A stretch of DNA of 14,159 nt from contig JAEDFM010000048.1 in assembly GCA_016292805.1 (NCBI GenBank), positions 1 through 14,159 on the forward strand, given 5' to 3'. Both the position numbers and the translations under genes were made by a program. The notes beneath the pieces are model-generated. The model searched no databases. It saw nothing but the letters and a program-made list of their open reading frames with translations, and was not told the origin of the DNA. Shown one piece after another: positions 1 to 6,982 of the stretch. The DNA is from Treponema sp. (GTDB lineage: Bacteria; Spirochaetota; Spirochaetia; Treponematales; Treponemataceae). The first letter of the stretch is position 1; each line of letters begins with the position of its first letter.

Positions 1-59
1 TTTGGACCCACGACCCCGAGATTACAAATCACGTGCTCTACCAGCTGAGCTAAGGCAGC
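1..59 (-). tRNA. tRNA-Thr (UGU), 3' end cut off by window edge
   Basis: Read on the minus strand, an acceptor strand GCTGCCT (59-53) is followed by TA, a D arm GCTC-AGCTGGTA-GAGC, and an anticodon arm whose loop TTTGTAA carries anticodon TGT at 26-24 (threonine). A five-base variable region and GTGGG of the T stem follow, and the gene runs off the left edge within the T loop. Two features are odd. The anticodon stem (CGTGA with TCTCG) has a T-T mismatch at its third pair, and the T loop starts TCC rather than the nearly universal TTC. These may be lineage quirks or early decay. The 3' half and CCA status cannot be seen. Confidence 0.9.
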
Positions 60-93
60 AGATGTAACAACTTGTATCGTTGCGACGATTGAT

Positions 94-122
94 AAGATAT
101 ACTTTTTATAATTTTTCGTCAA
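94..122 (-). promoter_or_regulatory. Promoter for tRNA-Thr, inside the 3' end of glgA
   Basis: On the minus strand TTGACG (122-117) is followed after exactly 17 nt by TATCTT (99-94). The -35 matches the sigma-70-type consensus at 5 of 6 and the -10 at 4 of 6. Predicted transcription start is near 87, about 28 nt before the tRNA. The -35 box lies in the last codons of glgA. Between promoter and tRNA is a 5-bp inverted repeat, ATCGT (76-80) and ACGAT (85-89). Confidence 0.55.
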
Positions 123-1707
123 TACCTAAATCCTTTTTTTCTTGATTTTTTTTAAGAATTTCTTTGAAAAAAGGAAGATACTTTTTTTGTACCACTGTTT
201 TCCACAAATAGTCTTTGCGTACTGTTGCGGCACCGGCTTTCATAATCTTTGTAATCATGCCTGGTTTAAGTAATTTAATCATAATTACTTCAGACATTTT
301 TGCTATGAGTACTTCTTTGTTATTGTGGTCATAAAGGAAACCTGTTTCTTCATCAATAATTTTGTTTAATCCACCGGTTTTATGTGCAATAGGAATTGTA
401 CCAAACACCTGTGCAATAAAATCTTCAAGTCCACAAGGTTCAAAGAATGATGGAAGAACTATAAAATCACAAATAGCAGAAGAAAGTCTGGCTATTATTT
501 TATTATAACCATTCATAAAAGTTATTTTACCAGAATACATTTTTGTTAATTCAATAATGTCATCTTCCAGCTGAGACTCCCCCTGCCCAGCTATCACAAA
601 TCTTACATTAGGGAAATTCTGTAAAATCCCAGGAATAGCTTCTACAAGTACTTTAATTCCTTTCTGATTTGTAATTCTTCCGTGATACGAAAAATAAATT
701 TCTTTGGAATAATCAGAAGAACATTCAAGAGTTCCGTATTTTTTTACACCAGAAGAATCAAAATTATCTGTATTTACAATGTTCTGGATAAAATATTTAC
801 GGCACTTGAATTTCCCATCCAGCTCATTTTTTTCCGGATTAAAATCAAATGGCAGTAAGGAAGCGCCTGTATCTTTTGGATCATATCGTTCAAAATCAAA
901 ACCATTCGTAATTCCAGTAATGTGAATCTTTTTTTCTGCAAAAATAGGACTTAATCCATCTGTAATATCAACATTGAATGGATTTGTAATTTCTTTAGCA
1001 TAAACTTCAGAAACTGTTGTAAGTTCTGCCCCAGCATTTGCAGCAATTAGAAAAGGTTCACATCGTCCTTTATTTAATGAGGCTTCAAGAAGCTGTGTTT
1101 CTAAACCTGTGTACCAGGCAGCTTCTCCTATGCTGGAAAATTCATGATGATAGGCAGGTCCACAGTTGTGGATTGTTACAATTGACTGAGTTTTTTTATA
1201 ACACTTTTCCTGTACTAAAAATGCAGGTAAAACTGCTGTAGAAGCATCCTGACAATGAACTATATCTGGAATTTCAGATTTTGAGATTTTCCTGCCGTAT
1301 TCACAAACAGCTTTCTGGAAAAGAATATCTATAAAAAGTCCATCTTTATGACCATTACCCTTTTTAAATTCAGGATTCAGTGATTGTTCGTGTTCTGTGT
1401 AAGTGTAAATTGCTTCCTTTTCTGCAAATACAGGATGGTTAACAAAAACTACATCAAAATTTCCATCTTTACAGATTCCTTTTGTGTAAGTAACAGCTTC
1501 TTTTTTTCCACAGATATTAACTTCTGCATTAAATAAATAAGAATAGTCTGTAATCAAATCCCAGGTATTGCATTTGAATACAGGAATAAAAAGAGTCACT
1601 TTATGATTTAAATCTGCAAATTCTTTACACAAAGAAAAGGTAACATTTTTTACTCCGCCGGCTTCTGCAATACCAGCACATTCCATGCTTACATTCCAAA
1701 TTTTCAT
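106..1707 (-). CDS. glgA: Glycogen synthase, GT5 family
   Basis: Transfers glucose from a nucleotide sugar (normally ADP-glucose) to growing alpha-1,4-glucan in the cytoplasm, for glycogen storage. The 533 residues are somewhat longer than the usual ~480. The GT-B layout is visible: an N-terminal starch-synthase domain with AGGVKNV (16-22), HCQDASTAVLP and TIHNCGP; NGFDFERYDP before the interdomain region; then a C-terminal glycosyltransferase domain with GRITNQKG (343-350, including R344 and K349) and FEPCGL (422-427) leading to KTGGL. Odd point: the N-terminal K-x-G-G-L loop, whose lysine contacts ADP-glucose in characterised enzymes, has Glu15 instead of Lys (EAGGV). Start: ATG with CAGGA about 6 nt upstream, only 2 nt after the stop of the preceding SPFH-like gene, so translation is probably coupled. 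Confidence 0.93.
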   Translation of the reverse strand: MKIWNVSMECAGIAEAGGVKNVTFSLCKEFADLNHKVTLFIPVFKCNTWDLITDYSYLFNAEVNICGKKEAVTYTKGICKDGNFDVVFVNHPVFAEKEAIYTYTEHEQSLNPEFKKGNGHKDGLFIDILFQKAVCEYGRKISKSEIPDIVHCQDASTAVLPAFLVQEKCYKKTQSIVTIHNCGPAYHHEFSSIGEAAWYTGLETQLLEASLNKGRCEPFLIAANAGAELTTVSEVYAKEITNPFNVDITDGLSPIFAEKKIHITGITNGFDFERYDPKDTGASLLPFDFNPEKNELDGKFKCRKYFIQNIVNTDNFDSSGVKKYGTLECSSDYSKEIYFSYHGRITNQKGIKVLVEAIPGILQNFPNVRFVIAGQGESQLEDDIIELTKMYSGKITFMNGYNKIIARLSSAICDFIVLPSFFEPCGLEDFIAQVFGTIPIAHKTGGLNKIIDEETGFLYDHNNKEVLIAKMSEVIMIKLLKPGMITKIMKAGAATVRKDYLWKTVVQKKYLPFFKEILKKNQEKKDLGIDEKL

Positions 1708-1709
1708 AT

Positions 1710-2450
1710 TTATTCCTGCGATACAGTTTCATCTACAGTTGTAGATTCTGCATCATAATTATTTATATTAGTTGAGTTACTTGTACTGTAAGAACGAGAA
1801 TTTCTTAAATCAGAATTTAAAATCTGATTTCTTACTTTTTTGTATAAATCATAATCAGGGACTTTTGAACTGGTTATAGCAAATAAAGAAAGCTGAACTT
1901 CAGGACATTCCTGATAAATTCTTAAAGCTTTTGTCAGATCATCTCTTCTGATTGATTCAACTGAAAATCCTGGATTTTCTTCCAGTTTTTTTAATAAATA
2001 ATCAGTCGTAAGCTGTGCAATAACATCACCAGATACACTTAAATAATTATTAAGGTCTTCCTGAGTTTTAACTTTATTTTTCTTTATGAGTTCAACTAAA
2101 TCTTCTTCAGAAACAGAAATATTCATGGAATAGTTGAATTCATACCCAAAATTATTTACTGAACCTAAAACACCAGTATAAGCTTCCCCTGAAGCAAGAG
2201 TACCTGAAACAGTTTTATTTACATTTAATGGTTCAAGAGTATAACAGTTAAGAATTGCATTTGCAGGTAAAAGAAATTCTTTATTCCAGGAAAACTTTCC
2301 GTTTACTACAGGAATTTCTGAAACTCCCCCTGTTTTAGAAGTAACAATTCCTACCTGCATAGGTTTTACTCTTATAGATGTCCACCCTACAAAAAATATA
2401 AAAAGGCCAAAAATGACAAGGATTGTAAGGCAGATTAAAAATTTCTTCAT
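1710..2450 (-). CDS. Membrane-anchored SPFH/Band 7-like protein
   Basis: A 246-residue protein with one N-terminal transmembrane segment (about 4-22) and no lipobox or obvious signal-peptidase site, so probably an anchored protein with an external soluble domain. Just after the membrane segment, VKPMQVGIVTSKTGGV (28-43) and the following 'FLLPAN' segment resemble the start of an SPFH (stomatin/prohibitin/flotillin/HflK) domain. A charged amphipathic middle (about 112-190) fits the helical part of such domains, and the Ser/Asn/Thr-rich tail is probably disordered. The assignment is by sequence feel, not a search. It is the first gene of a likely two-gene operon with glgA 2 nt downstream; no functional link between the two is known to me. 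It could instead be a lineage-specific membrane protein. Confidence 0.6.
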   Translation of the reverse strand: MKKFLICLTILVIFGLFIFFVGWTSIRVKPMQVGIVTSKTGGVSEIPVVNGKFSWNKEFLLPANAILNCYTLEPLNVNKTVSGTLASGEAYTGVLGSVNNFGYEFNYSMNISVSEEDLVELIKKNKVKTQEDLNNYLSVSGDVIAQLTTDYLLKKLEENPGFSVESIRRDDLTKALRIYQECPEVQLSLFAITSSKVPDYDLYKKVRNQILNSDLRNSRSYSTSNSTNINNYDAESTTVDETVSQE

Positions 2451-2479
2451 AAAATAACTCTATTATTTAATTTTATATT

Positions 2480-2512
2480 ATTATAATATATCAATTAATA
2501 AAAATACTTCAA
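2480..2512 (-). promoter_or_regulatory. Candidate promoter of the SPFH-like/glgA operon
   Basis: On the minus strand TTGAAG (2512-2507) precedes overlapping AT-rich -10 candidates: TATATT at 2490-2485 (16-nt spacer) and TATTAT at 2488-2483 (18-nt spacer). The same stretch reads TATAAT at 2482-2487 on the plus strand, where it could serve the diverging small membrane protein gene. The very high AT content makes the exact boxes uncertain. Confidence 0.35.
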
Positions 2513-2517
2513 CAATC

Positions 2518-2889
2518 ATGAAAAACAAAATTATTTCAGAAGAATTTCCAAAAAAGATAACTACTCCTTTTTTATATAGAATTACTCAAACTGTAATTCT
2601 TTCACTTTTTATTTTTTGTGTTTTTCTTATTATTTTGTATGTAGTTGGAAACTACCAGAATTTTCAGGATTTAAGTCAGAAATCTATTTTAAGTGTACTT
2701 TTTTATACATCAATACTTAATGGATTTTTAACCCTTCCTGTAATTGTTGAAAATATTATTATGTTAATTACTTTAAAAAATAAAACCGGAAGAATAATTT
2801 CTCTTGTGTTTATGATATTTACAGATGTCTTTAGTGTTTTCTGTATTATACTTTCAGGAGCTGTTGAAGTTCTTTCGTCAGGATTGTAA
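2518..2889 (+). CDS. Small integral membrane protein, unknown function
   Basis: A 123-residue hydrophobic protein with about three predicted membrane helices (roughly 22-46, 57-87 and 93-118) and short charged connectors (LKNKTGR between helices two and three). I do not recognise a family. The ATG has no evident Shine-Dalgarno sequence; the next in-frame Met lies well inside, so this start is the natural choice. The stop codon (2887-2889) directly abuts the GTG of cca, suggesting co-transcription and coupled translation. The coupling may only reflect genome compaction and does not by itself imply a role in tRNA maturation. Confidence 0.65.
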   Translation: MKNKIISEEFPKKITTPFLYRITQTVILSLFIFCVFLIILYVVGNYQNFQDLSQKSILSVLFYTSILNGFLTLPVIVENIIMLITLKNKTGRIISLVFMIFTDVFSVFCIILSGAVEVLSSGL

Positions 2890-4332
2890 GTGAGTTGTAT
2901 ATTTTCTTGTAAAAAAATTCCGTTACCTCAAAAATTAATTAAATTTGGTAAAGTTTTTACTGATGCCGGATTTGAAGCCTATCTTGTAGGTGGCGCTGTC
3001 CGTGATTATTTTATGAAAAAGGATGCCCATGACTGGGATGTTGCTACAAACGCTACACCAGAACAAGTAATGAAGCTTTTCAAATTTGTAGTACCAACAG
3101 GAATTGCTCATGGCACAGTTACAGTACACTTTGAAAAAACAGAAATAGAAGTAACTACCTTCCGTACAGAAAGCCATTATTCTGATGGTCGTCATCCAGA
3201 TAAAGTAGTTTACGCTGCTACTATCCAGGAAGATTTAAGCCGCAGGGATTTTACAATGAACGCAATTGCTGTAAATCTGGCAAATGGAAAAATTGTGGAT
3301 CTTTTCGAAGGTCAGAAAGATATAAAGAAAAAGCTGATTAAAACAGTTGGAAATCCTCATAAACGGTTTATGGAAGATGGTCTAAGACCTATAAGAGCCC
3401 TTAGATTTGCTTCTAAACTAAATTTTAGTATTGAAAAGTATACATATTTAGAAATCTTCAAGGATGATATTAAAAATAAAATTAAAAGCATTTCAATTGA
3501 AAGATTTAGAGATGAATTTGAAAAAGTACTCTGCTCCCCTAAACCATCTGTAGGCTTAAAACTTATGGAGGAAACTGGAGTACTGTCCATGTTCATTCCT
3601 GAGTTTGATTGCTGTAGAAATTGTGTTCAAAGTGATTACAGAGCCTTTCATAAATTTGATGTTCTGGATCATCTTTTTTATTCCTGCGATGGAGCTCCTA
3701 AAGAAAAATTAAATATCAGACTTGCAGCTTTATTCCACGATATTGGTAAACCAGCTGCAAAAAAAATGGTTATTGAAGAAGTTCTTGATGGAGAAAAAAG
3801 AGATGGTTCAACTAAGCAGGTAGAAACAGTTACTTTTCACTGTCACGAATCGTATAGCGAAAAAATTACCAGAGAAATATTAATTCGCCTTAAGTTTTCT
3901 AACGAGATGATAAATAATGTTTGTCATCTTGTAAAAGAACACATGTTTCATTATGAAAGTTCCTGGACAGATGCTGCTGTACGCAGATTTATAGTTAGAG
4001 TTGGTAAAGATTGTATTGACGATTTATATGATGTTCGACTTTCTGATATGTATGGAATGTGGAATGAACCTGTAGATATCCGCTATTCCGAAAGTGTAAA
4101 ACTTTTAATTGAATTAAAAGATAGAATTGCAGCTCAGCTGGAAAAACAGAATGCTTTAAGTCTTAAAGACTTAGCTGTAAACGGTAAAGATTTAATGGCA
4201 GAAGGAATTCCCGCCGGAAAACAATTAGGTTTAATATTGAACCATCTTTTAGATTGTGTCCTTGAAGATCCTGCCCTGAATAATAGGAAAGATTTATTAA
4301 ACATAGCAAAAAGACAAGGATGCAGAATTTAA
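2890..4332 (+). CDS. cca: CCA tRNA nucleotidyltransferase with HD domain (class II)
   Basis: Adds or repairs the 3' CCA end of tRNAs. The 480 residues show the class II nucleotidyltransferase signatures: GGAVRDY (34-40), the metal-binding DWD (48-50), RRDFTMNAI (118-126) and DGLRPIRALRF (163-173). After residue ~250 comes an HD phosphohydrolase domain with LFHDIGKP (281-288; His283, Asp284) and further histidines (H254, H261, H317, H319), as in bacterial HD-type CCA enzymes. A poly(A) polymerase or partial (A- or CC-adding) activity cannot be excluded from motifs. Start: GTG at 2890, with AGGA at 2880-2883 inside the end of the preceding gene. No later start is possible because the GG motif lies ahead of the first internal Met. 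Converges on trpS. Confidence 0.9.
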   Translation: MSCIFSCKKIPLPQKLIKFGKVFTDAGFEAYLVGGAVRDYFMKKDAHDWDVATNATPEQVMKLFKFVVPTGIAHGTVTVHFEKTEIEVTTFRTESHYSDGRHPDKVVYAATIQEDLSRRDFTMNAIAVNLANGKIVDLFEGQKDIKKKLIKTVGNPHKRFMEDGLRPIRALRFASKLNFSIEKYTYLEIFKDDIKNKIKSISIERFRDEFEKVLCSPKPSVGLKLMEETGVLSMFIPEFDCCRNCVQSDYRAFHKFDVLDHLFYSCDGAPKEKLNIRLAALFHDIGKPAAKKMVIEEVLDGEKRDGSTKQVETVTFHCHESYSEKITREILIRLKFSNEMINNVCHLVKEHMFHYESSWTDAAVRRFIVRVGKDCIDDLYDVRLSDMYGMWNEPVDIRYSESVKLLIELKDRIAAQLEKQNALSLKDLAVNGKDLMAEGIPAGKQLGLILNHLLDCVLEDPALNNRKDLLNIAKRQGCRI

Positions 4333-4357
4333 AATTAATTCAGCATCCTGCATCCTT
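4316..4357. terminator. Overlapping inverted repeats between cca and trpS, probable bidirectional terminator
   Basis: Two alternative stems share the same left arm. AAGGATGCAG (4316-4325) pairs perfectly with CTGCATCCTT (4348-4357). GGATGCAGAATT (4318-4329) pairs with AATTCAGCATCC (4337-4348) with one A-A mismatch and a 7-nt loop. The left arm includes the last codons and stop of cca. No long T tract follows on either strand, so termination strength is uncertain, but the position between converging genes fits. Confidence 0.5.
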
Positions 4358-4366
4358 AATTCTACA

Positions 4367-5461
4367 TTAAATAACCATGTTCATTCTTTCGCGAACTTCA
4401 TTCAGTGTTTGAATGCCAATTTCCCGGGCTTTTTCGGCGCCATTCAAAAGTACCTTGCGGATATATTCAGGATCAGCTTCAAGTCTAGCTCTTTCAGCCC
4501 GTAATGGACGAAGTTTTTCATTCATAGCTTCAGTCAAAGTATTCTTTAACATTCCACCGCCGCCATCCCCAATTCTTGCAGCAATTGCTTCTGGTGCTTC
4601 GCCAGTACAAAGTGAAATCAAGCTTAAAAGATTTGCAACTTCAGGACGATTAACTGGATCATAAGTAATATTACGATCCTGGTCTGTTTTTGCCTTTTTA
4701 ATAAGCTTTGCAGTTTCATCTTCGGTTGCAGAAAGCATAATTGCATTTCCACGAGACTTAGACATTTTTTGGCTTCCGTCAAGACCAAGAATCATAGGTG
4801 TCTTAGAAAGTAATACTTCTGGTAATGGGAAAACAGGTTCTTTTCCAGTGTCTGTACAGAACTTTTTATTAAAGCGGCTAGCAATAGTACGAGCCATTTC
4901 AATATGTGGCAGCTGATCTTTACCAGCTGGAACAATATTTCCTTTACAAAAAAGAATATCTACAGCCTGATGAACAGGATATGTATACATACCTGCGTTT
5001 ACATTTGTAAGTCCAGCAGATTGAATTTCTTCTTTTACTGTTGGATTACGGCTTAATTCTGCATTGGAAACCAAAGTTAAGAAAGGAATCATCAACTGAT
5101 TAGCTTCAGGAACATAAGAATGTGGATAGATGATTACATCGTGTTTTTCAGGGTTAATACCTGCAGCAAGGTAATCAATTACTAACTGCTTTGTATTCTG
5201 GCTGATTTTATCAAAAGCATCATGATCTGTTAAAACCTGATAATCAGCAATAAGAATCATAGTTGGTACGCCTAATTCTGCAAGACGAACACGGTTCTGT
5301 AATGAACCAAAATAATGTCCAATATGAAGACGACCTGTAGGACGGTCACCTGTTAATACTCTGTATTTTTTGGGATTTTTAACTAAATCTTCTTCAAGTT
5401 TCTTACTGCGTTCAACAGCTGCAGCATAACTTTTGTTAATATCCATTTCCATTTCTGCCAT
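4367..5461 (-). CDS. trpS: Tryptophanyl-tRNA synthetase
   Basis: Class I aminoacyl-tRNA synthetase charging tRNA-Trp in the cytoplasm. The 364 residues contain GDRPTGRLHIGHY with the HIGH signature at 46-49, the TrpRS/TyrRS-type Rossmann core, and an intact KMSKS loop (232-236) followed by RGNAI. TrpRS rather than TyrRS is chosen from the RPTGRLHIGHY context and overall resemblance; this rests on family memory. It is a little longer than compact bacterial TrpRS (~330), mainly through about 30 charged N-terminal residues before the catalytic fold. Start: ATG at 5461 with AAGGA (5475-5471) 9 nt upstream; in-frame Met4 and Met6 are less well placed. The gene stands alone. Confidence 0.92.
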   Translation of the reverse strand: MAEMEMDINKSYAAAVERSKKLEEDLVKNPKKYRVLTGDRPTGRLHIGHYFGSLQNRVRLAELGVPTMILIADYQVLTDHDAFDKISQNTKQLVIDYLAAGINPEKHDVIIYPHSYVPEANQLMIPFLTLVSNAELSRNPTVKEEIQSAGLTNVNAGMYTYPVHQAVDILFCKGNIVPAGKDQLPHIEMARTIASRFNKKFCTDTGKEPVFPLPEVLLSKTPMILGLDGSQKMSKSRGNAIMLSATEDETAKLIKKAKTDQDRNITYDPVNRPEVANLLSLISLCTGEAPEAIAARIGDGGGGMLKNTLTEAMNEKLRPLRAERARLEADPEYIRKVLLNGAEKAREIGIQTLNEVRERMNMVI

Positions 5462-5493
5462 AATTTTTTTTCCTTATAACTTTTGATTTTATC

Positions 5494-5522
5494 AATATAT
5501 ATGATTTTTACCATTTAGTCAC
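5494..5522 (-). promoter_or_regulatory. Candidate trpS promoter
   Basis: On the minus strand GTGACT (5522-5517; 4/6 to TTGACA) is followed after 17 nt by TATATT (5499-5494; 5/6 to TATAAT). Predicted start near 5487 would give a leader of about 26 nt containing the AAGGA ribosome-binding site. Confidence 0.4.
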
Positions 5523-5533
5523 TTATAAATATT

Positions 5534-5549
5534 TCCTAAACATTTAGGA
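5534..5549. promoter_or_regulatory. Palindrome between trpS and folC, candidate operator
   Basis: TCCTAAA (5534-5540) and TTTAGGA (5543-5549) form a perfect 7-bp inverted repeat with a 2-nt centre. It has the size and symmetry of a dimeric repressor or activator site. It lies just upstream of the candidate trpS -35 and about 70 nt upstream of the folC -10, so it could act on either gene. The cognate regulator is unknown. Confidence 0.35.
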
Positions 5550-5602
5550 GAATAATACAAAAATTTGAAAAATAGTTTTGTTATATAAAATATCCAAAAA
5601 GA

Positions 5603-5611
5603 TGATATAAT
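5603..5611 (+). promoter_or_regulatory. Extended -10 promoter of folC
   Basis: TGATATAAT at 5603-5611 is a perfect TGn-TATAAT extended -10. No good -35 lies 16-18 nt upstream, which extended -10 promoters tolerate. The predicted transcription start, about 5617-5619, falls next to the folC ATG at 5620, implying a leaderless or nearly leaderless message. Confidence 0.45.
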
Positions 5612-5619
5612 GTTTATTT

Positions 5620-6960
5620 ATGAATGCAATTGAAGTCCTTCAGGATTGGCTGGATGATTATTTAAATTTTGAACGAACTCCTCAAAAAAATATTTTCTGG
5701 CTTGATACAATTGATTATCTCTGTAAACGTTTTGATTATCCTCAGGATTGTGCTCCTTGCATTCATGTTGCTGGTTCTAAAGGTAAAGGTTCTGTATCAA
5801 GAATGCTTTCTTGTATTCTGGATGAAGCCGGTTATAAAGTTGGTCTTTACACCTCCCCTCACATTACTGATTTCCGTGAACGAATTTGTACACCAGATGG
5901 ATTTTTTCCAGAAGAAATTTATGAAGCAGCAGTTAAAGAATTAATGCCAAATATTGATTCTATAATTCCTTCAAGCCTGCCAGCAGAACGACCAGTAACC
6001 TGGTTCGAGCTTGTTACTTTATATGCTTTCCTTGTATTCAGAAAAGCCCATACTCAGTGGAATGTTTTTGAAGTTGGTCTTGGTGGAAGACTGGATTCAA
6101 CAAATATAGTTCGTCCTAAGCTTTGCTGTATTACCCCAATTGAACTGGAACACACAGAATTCTTAGGAGACACAGTTGAAAAAATTGCTGCAGAAAAAGC
6201 AGGTATTATTAAAAACTGTACACCAGTAATTATTTCAAAACAGAACTACGAAAGCGTAAAGATAGTATTGCGTGAAAAAGCCATTACAAGATACGCACCA
6301 TATTATTTTGTTGATGAGCTTACAAAAAACTTATCTTATAAGTTTGATGAGAAAAATCACACAATGCATATTCATTTTGAAAGTGAAATTTTCAATCGGC
6401 CAATAGAAACAGATATGCGGCTTTTGGGTAGTTTACAGCTGGAAAATGCATGTCAGGCTGCAATTGCAATCCGTAAAGTTTTACCAAACCTTAGCGAAGA
6501 TATTATTGAACGGGGCCTTGCAAAAGCCTTTTTACCTGGTCGTTTTGAAGTTATTGATAAAGTACCTGGTTACGAAGGTATGAATGATTTGATTCTTGAT
6601 GGTGCTCATACATTAAATTCCATCAAGCTTACACTTGATACCCTTAATAAAATGTATGACGAAAAAAAAGTAAATCTTCTTTTTGCCTGTGCCGCAGATA
6701 AAGACATTAAAGATATTTCAAAGCTTTTCAAAAACAGATTTGAACATGTTTATGTAACTAAACCAGGTTCTGTAAAAAAATCAGATATTAATGCAGAAAT
6801 AAAAGCATTTGAAGATGCAGATGTTAAATTTACAGCAGATCCAGATTATAAACTCCAGATACAAAAAGCTTTGGAAGATTCCCAGAAAAACAACTGTATA
6901 CTTCTAGTAACAGGAAGTTTTTACCTTGTATCTGAAGTCTGTAAGTTTATTAAAAGATAA
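5620..6960 (+). CDS. folC: Folylpolyglutamate synthase / dihydrofolate synthase
   Basis: An ATP-dependent ligase that adds glutamate to dihydropteroate and/or folates, retaining them in the cytoplasm. The 446-residue length and motifs fit the Mur-ligase-like FolC family: P-loop AGSKGKGSVS (51-60), LYTSPH (76-81) followed by FRERI, EVGLGGRLDSTN (151-162), EKAGIIK (192-198), and the C-terminal-domain signature PGRFE (306-310) with LILDGAH (324-330). The usual Asn-Pro after DGAH is replaced by Thr-Leu-Asn, a mild deviation. Whether it has both activities cannot be told from sequence. Start: ATG at 5620, beginning where FolC proteins normally start; there is no Shine-Dalgarno sequence. It ends one base from the stop codon of converging alr. 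Confidence 0.92.
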   Translation: MNAIEVLQDWLDDYLNFERTPQKNIFWLDTIDYLCKRFDYPQDCAPCIHVAGSKGKGSVSRMLSCILDEAGYKVGLYTSPHITDFRERICTPDGFFPEEIYEAAVKELMPNIDSIIPSSLPAERPVTWFELVTLYAFLVFRKAHTQWNVFEVGLGGRLDSTNIVRPKLCCITPIELEHTEFLGDTVEKIAAEKAGIIKNCTPVIISKQNYESVKIVLREKAITRYAPYYFVDELTKNLSYKFDEKNHTMHIHFESEIFNRPIETDMRLLGSLQLENACQAAIAIRKVLPNLSEDIIERGLAKAFLPGRFEVIDKVPGYEGMNDLILDGAHTLNSIKLTLDTLNKMYDEKKVNLLFACAADKDIKDISKLFKNRFEHVYVTKPGSVKKSDINAEIKAFEDADVKFTADPDYKLQIQKALEDSQKNNCILLVTGSFYLVSEVCKFIKR

Positions 6961-6982
6961 TTTACTGAATAATTCTTTTAAT
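6949..6982. terminator. AT-only hairpin shared by converging folC and alr ends
   Basis: ATTAAAAGA (6949-6957) and TCTTTTAAT (6974-6982) are perfect 9-bp inverted repeats. The stop codons of both genes lie between or at the edge of the arms. The right arm gives a short T run on the plus strand and the left arm does the same on the minus strand, so it may work both ways. It is weak in GC, so termination may be inefficient. Confidence 0.4.

Noticed and set aside
2935..3596. Minus-strand open frames inside cca
   Set aside because: They overlap conserved catalytic motifs of cca on the other strand and have no start signals.
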